DNA from: an uncultured Thiothrix sp.
Lineage (GTDB): Bacteria; Pseudomonadota; Gammaproteobacteria; Thiotrichales; Thiotrichaceae
Assembly: GCF_937873765.1 (NCBI RefSeq)
Contig: NZ_CALMZC010000021.1
Coordinates: 1-64,000, forward strand
DNA length: 64,000 nucleotides
Direction: 5' to 3'
The notes under the pieces were generated by a model that ran no database searches, was not told the DNA's origin, and was given only the letters and a program-made list of their open reading frames with translations. Every line of letters starts with the position of its first letter. The stretch's first letter is position 1. Made by a program: the position numbers and the translations under genes. Of the stretch, positions 61,479 through 64,000 are shown in pieces.

Positions 61479-63239
61479 ATGTCCCGTTTTCATATTTCCC
61501 ATCGTTTTGTAGGACTGTCACTTGCTGTCGTCATTGCAGGCTGTACAGTTGGCACCCAAAGTTTCGCTGAACCACCAGCAGCCTTAGCGACTTTAGCGGG
61601 GCCTTTATTACCTAAGCAGCCTTTTCAATCAGAGGCTAGCTACCAACTTTATAATACGCTCGTTGCGGAAATGCTGATTCGTCAAGGCAAGATCAAACAA
61701 GCGGCTCAGCATTATGTGCTCGCAGTGGGGCAGAGCAAAGACAAAACCTTAGCCAAACGTGCCACTGAAATCTCTATTCAAGCAGGTGAGCCGGTGCTAG
61801 CTAAAGCTGCTTTAGACCAATGGGCAAGCTTAGAACCCGATACTGTTGAAGTTCATCAATATCGAGTACTCCTGAATGCTCAACTGGGCAACTATGATGC
61901 AGCGGTCGAAGATGTCGTTTGGGTGCGGGATTATATCGAGAAAAAAGAAGGACATGGTTTTGAATATGTCGTTTCCTTATTAGCATTGGATGCAGGCGCT
62001 GCGAATGCTTATGAAGTGATTAAGCGGTATGCAGCTAAGGTAGAAAATACACCAAAAGTGCAGTTGGTCATGGCGACTTTTGCCTTAAGTGCTAACAAAA
62101 CTGACGCAGTATTAGAAGGTACAGAGGCAGTTCAAAAAAACGGCGATGCTGCCCAAAAAGAAGAGGCTGCACGTTTACGTGCTAAAGCTTTGCTAAGTAT
62201 GGAGCGGGTTTCAGATGCGCTTAGTAGTTTAGAACCCTATGCGAAAAGTACTAAAAATCAAGAGTTAAAACTCGAATATGGTCGTATGTTGATCATGGCG
62301 GATCGTCGTGAAGATGCGCGACCGATTTATAAGCAGCTGTATGCTGATCAGCCTGAGAATGCAGATATCCTTTATACTTTAGGTTTATTATATTTAGAGC
62401 AAGAAGAATTCACCTTTGCTGAGCCACTCATGAAAAAGTTGCTGGAAATTCCTGAGCGCAAGTACGAAGCTAATTATTTTATGGCTCAAATCTATGAAGG
62501 GCAAAAGCGTACCGAGGAAGCTTTGAAGGCTTATGACGAGGCCTTAAATGGTGATTTTGCGCGTGATGCAATTGGTCGAAAATCTGCTTTATTACACAAA
62601 GAAAAAGGTTTAGCGGCTGCTGAAGCTTGGCTCGATAGTTTATTAGAGCGCGCAACTATTCCTGAGCAAAAAGTCGCAACCCTAATGGCTAAAGGGCAGT
62701 TATTACATGATGCCGCTGAATACCAAAAAGCAATCGATACTTTTAATAAAGCAGAAGAATTTGGTAGTAAAAAGCGTGACATTTTCTATGCCCGCTCTTT
62801 AAGTTATGACCGCATGGGTAATGTCGAGCAGGCTGAAAAAGATTTACGTGAGGTTGTGCGTCTTGATCCCAAAGATGCTGATGCTCTAAATGCACTAGGC
62901 TATATGCTGGTGGTAAACACAACGCGTTATCAAGATGCCTATGCTCTCATTAAGCAAGCTTTAGACCTCCGTCCTGATAGTCCGGCAGTCATGGATAGTA
63001 TGGGCTGGGTAATGTTCAAGACGGGTGATGCTAGAGGGGCTGAAGAGTGGTTACGTAAAGCTTACGATAAAATGCCTGATCCAGAAATTGGTGCGCATTT
63101 AGTAGAAGTCTTAGCGGTGAATAATAAGTTAGAAGAAGCGCGTAAGCTATTTAAGGAACTGACAGCTAAATATCCAAATGATAAGCAACTAGCAGATGTC
63201 AAACAGCGTGTTGCTGATTTAGCAGAGAAAACGAATTAA
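61479..63239 (+). CDS. Tetratricopeptide repeat lipoprotein
   Basis: 586 residues. Signal MSRFHISHRFVGLSLAVVIAGC ends in a lipobox (VIAGC), so it is probably a lipoprotein. The rest is a chain of TPR units (for example ADILYTLGLLYLEQEEFTFA, YFMAQIYEGQKRTEEALKAY and ADALNALGYMLVVNTTRYQD). Orthologues sit beside lolB and ispE in many gammaproteobacteria; function poorly known, presumably envelope assembly. ATG at 61479 has GGAG about 8 bases upstream; a longer frame adds five residues. Confidence 0.88.
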   Translation: MSRFHISHRFVGLSLAVVIAGCTVGTQSFAEPPAALATLAGPLLPKQPFQSEASYQLYNTLVAEMLIRQGKIKQAAQHYVLAVGQSKDKTLAKRATEISIQAGEPVLAKAALDQWASLEPDTVEVHQYRVLLNAQLGNYDAAVEDVVWVRDYIEKKEGHGFEYVVSLLALDAGAANAYEVIKRYAAKVENTPKVQLVMATFALSANKTDAVLEGTEAVQKNGDAAQKEEAARLRAKALLSMERVSDALSSLEPYAKSTKNQELKLEYGRMLIMADRREDARPIYKQLYADQPENADILYTLGLLYLEQEEFTFAEPLMKKLLEIPERKYEANYFMAQIYEGQKRTEEALKAYDEALNGDFARDAIGRKSALLHKEKGLAAAEAWLDSLLERATIPEQKVATLMAKGQLLHDAAEYQKAIDTFNKAEEFGSKKRDIFYARSLSYDRMGNVEQAEKDLREVVRLDPKDADALNALGYMLVVNTTRYQDAYALIKQALDLRPDSPAVMDSMGWVMFKTGDARGAEEWLRKAYDKMPDPEIGAHLVEVLAVNNKLEEARKLFKELTAKYPNDKQLADVKQRVADLAEKTN

Positions 63240-63257
63240 ATGTTCAGGGAAGAGTCG

Positions 63258-63902
63258 ATGAAGCAAATTTACTTAGCACTGGCTTGTGTAGGAATACTAA
63301 GTTTAGCTGGTTGTGCTAATCAGCCCAAACCAGCAGCTCCGGGCGCGGTCGTCAATCCAATCGCAGGCGGGGCAGAAGCAGCTTGGGCAGAGCGTCAGCG
63401 AGTATTTGCGCAAATGCAGCAGTGGCAATTAAAAGGACGGGTTGGCTTACAATTACGTGAGCAAAGTTGGTCCTTCGGTTTAGATTGGGTGCAGCGTGGT
63501 AATCGCCAATATGAGATGCAGATTAAGAATCCACTGACGGGTGGCTTAATGGCAACTGTGATGGAAACTGGAGCACAAGTCACCCTGAAAGCGTCTGATG
63601 GCAAGACTTATCAAGATACTGATGCTGAACGTCTATTAGCTAAGCAGTTGAAAATGAATTTGCCGTTGAGGAATTTGCAATACTGGGCACGCGGCGTTCC
63701 TTCACCTACCTCGCCTGTTGATGCTGTGAAGCTAGATGCGTATGGTCGACCCACACGCCTACAACAAGCGGGCTGGGTGATTGACTATCCTAGTTATGAG
63801 GGCAATGGTGCACAGGCTTTACCAAGCAAGGTGCAATTAGAAAAAGCATCAGAGCGCATTAAAGCCAAAGTAGTCGCTAAAGAATGGAAAACTCGTTTCT
63901 AA
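63258..63902 (+). CDS. lolB: Outer membrane lipoprotein insertase LolB
   Basis: 214 residues. Lipoprotein signal [19 protein letters not shown], then the LolB fold ([51 protein letters not shown] and the C-terminal [14 protein letters not shown]). Receives lipoproteins from LolA and inserts them into the outer membrane. ATG at 63258 with GGGAAGAG upstream; 18 bases from the TPR gene stop. Its end overlaps ispE by 19 bases. Confidence 0.93.
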   Translation: MKQIYLALACVGILSLAGCANQPKPAAPGAVVNPIAGGAEAAWAERQRVFAQMQQWQLKGRVGLQLREQSWSFGLDWVQRGNRQYEMQIKNPLTGGLMATVMETGAQVTLKASDGKTYQDTDAERLLAKQLKMNLPLRNLQYWARGVPSPTSPVDAVKLDAYGRPTRLQQAGWVIDYPSYEGNGAQALPSKVQLEKASERIKAKVVAKEWKTRF

Positions 63903-64000
63903 GTGCTCCTCTGGTTTTACCAGCTCCGGCTAAGCTTAATCTTTTCCTGCATATTACTGGTCGGCGCGCAGATGGTTATCATCTGCTCCAGACCTTATTT
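63884..64000 (+). CDS. ispE: 4-diphosphocytidyl-2-C-methyl-D-erythritol kinase (partial, N-terminus)
   Basis: Only the first 39 codons lie in the window. [20 protein letters not shown] then [10 protein letters not shown] is the IspE N-terminal signature ([10 protein letters not shown], RxDGYHxLxT). Starts at ATG 63884 inside the end of lolB; lolB-ispE adjacency is conserved. Fourth step of the MEP pathway, linking to ispD and ispF elsewhere in the window. Confidence 0.93.
   Translation, partial: MENSFLSAPLVLPAPAKLNLFLHITGRRADGYHLLQTLF

Noticed and set aside
1..64000. CRISPR arrays, rRNA or tRNA genes
   Set aside because: No regularly spaced direct repeats and no rRNA or tRNA-like sequences were noticed in the intergenic regions by eye; a covariance-model search would be needed to exclude a tRNA fully.

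Overview
The window reads as a chromosomal segment of a gammaproteobacterium with moderate GC content. Gene content and order (ftsB-ispD-ispF, dksA-gluQ, accB-accC-prmA, petABC-sspAB, hemA-prfA-prmC divergent from a TPR gene-lolB-ispE) are gammaproteobacterial. A Thiothrix-like (Thiotrichales) organism is my best guess, from overall gene style rather than from a marker gene. I see no rRNA, tRNA or CRISPR array.

Layout. 0-5 kb: NAD salvage pair nadV/nadM, a YqaA-type membrane protein and an MFS exporter, with two + strand intergenic loci that look like non-coding RNAs; one has a consensus sigma-54 promoter and a UUCG terminator. 5.1-18.7 kb: an aerobic benzoate (box, benzoyl-CoA epoxidation) island. 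A leftward operon (DUF4863 gene, boxD, benzoate-CoA ligase, alpha/beta hydrolase, livKHMGF-type ABC transporter) diverges from boxR, which is followed by boxC and boxB. Both operon promoters carry TGCA motifs matching the known BoxR/BzdR operator pattern. boxA, the reductase partner of BoxB, is not in the window.

18.7-26.7 kb: an accessory region. It holds a small lipoprotein gene, a broken Uma2-family gene, a P63C-domain gene with an HTH gene and elaborate operator repeats, a frameshifted IS1595-type transposase, a gene truncated at that element, and a cluster around a secreted S8 (subtilisin-like) protease. That cluster contains one secreted protein sharing the protease's C-terminal domain and two exported proteins ending in a domain resembling the protease propeptide. 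This modular protease / free-domain / inhibitor set is the most likely undescribed system here.

26.9-46 kb: mostly housekeeping genes: ftsB-ispD-ispF, gluQ, dksA, a zinc-ribbon/DUF3426 gene, prmA, accCB, a HerA/DUF853 ATPase, two poorly known genes, hisC, a Nif3-family gene, petABC, sspAB, folA, a dihydroorotase homologue with altered active-site residues, and an FGE-fold protein. 46-58 kb: two tandem type IV pilus minor-pilin/PilY1 clusters (pilV-W-X-E-Y1 followed by pilV-W-X-Y1). 58-64 kb: prmC-prfA-hemA leftward, and a TPR lipoprotein gene, lolB and the start of ispE rightward.

Many listed starts differ from the longest possible reading frame; the ribosome-binding site or promoter evidence is given where it decided the choice.
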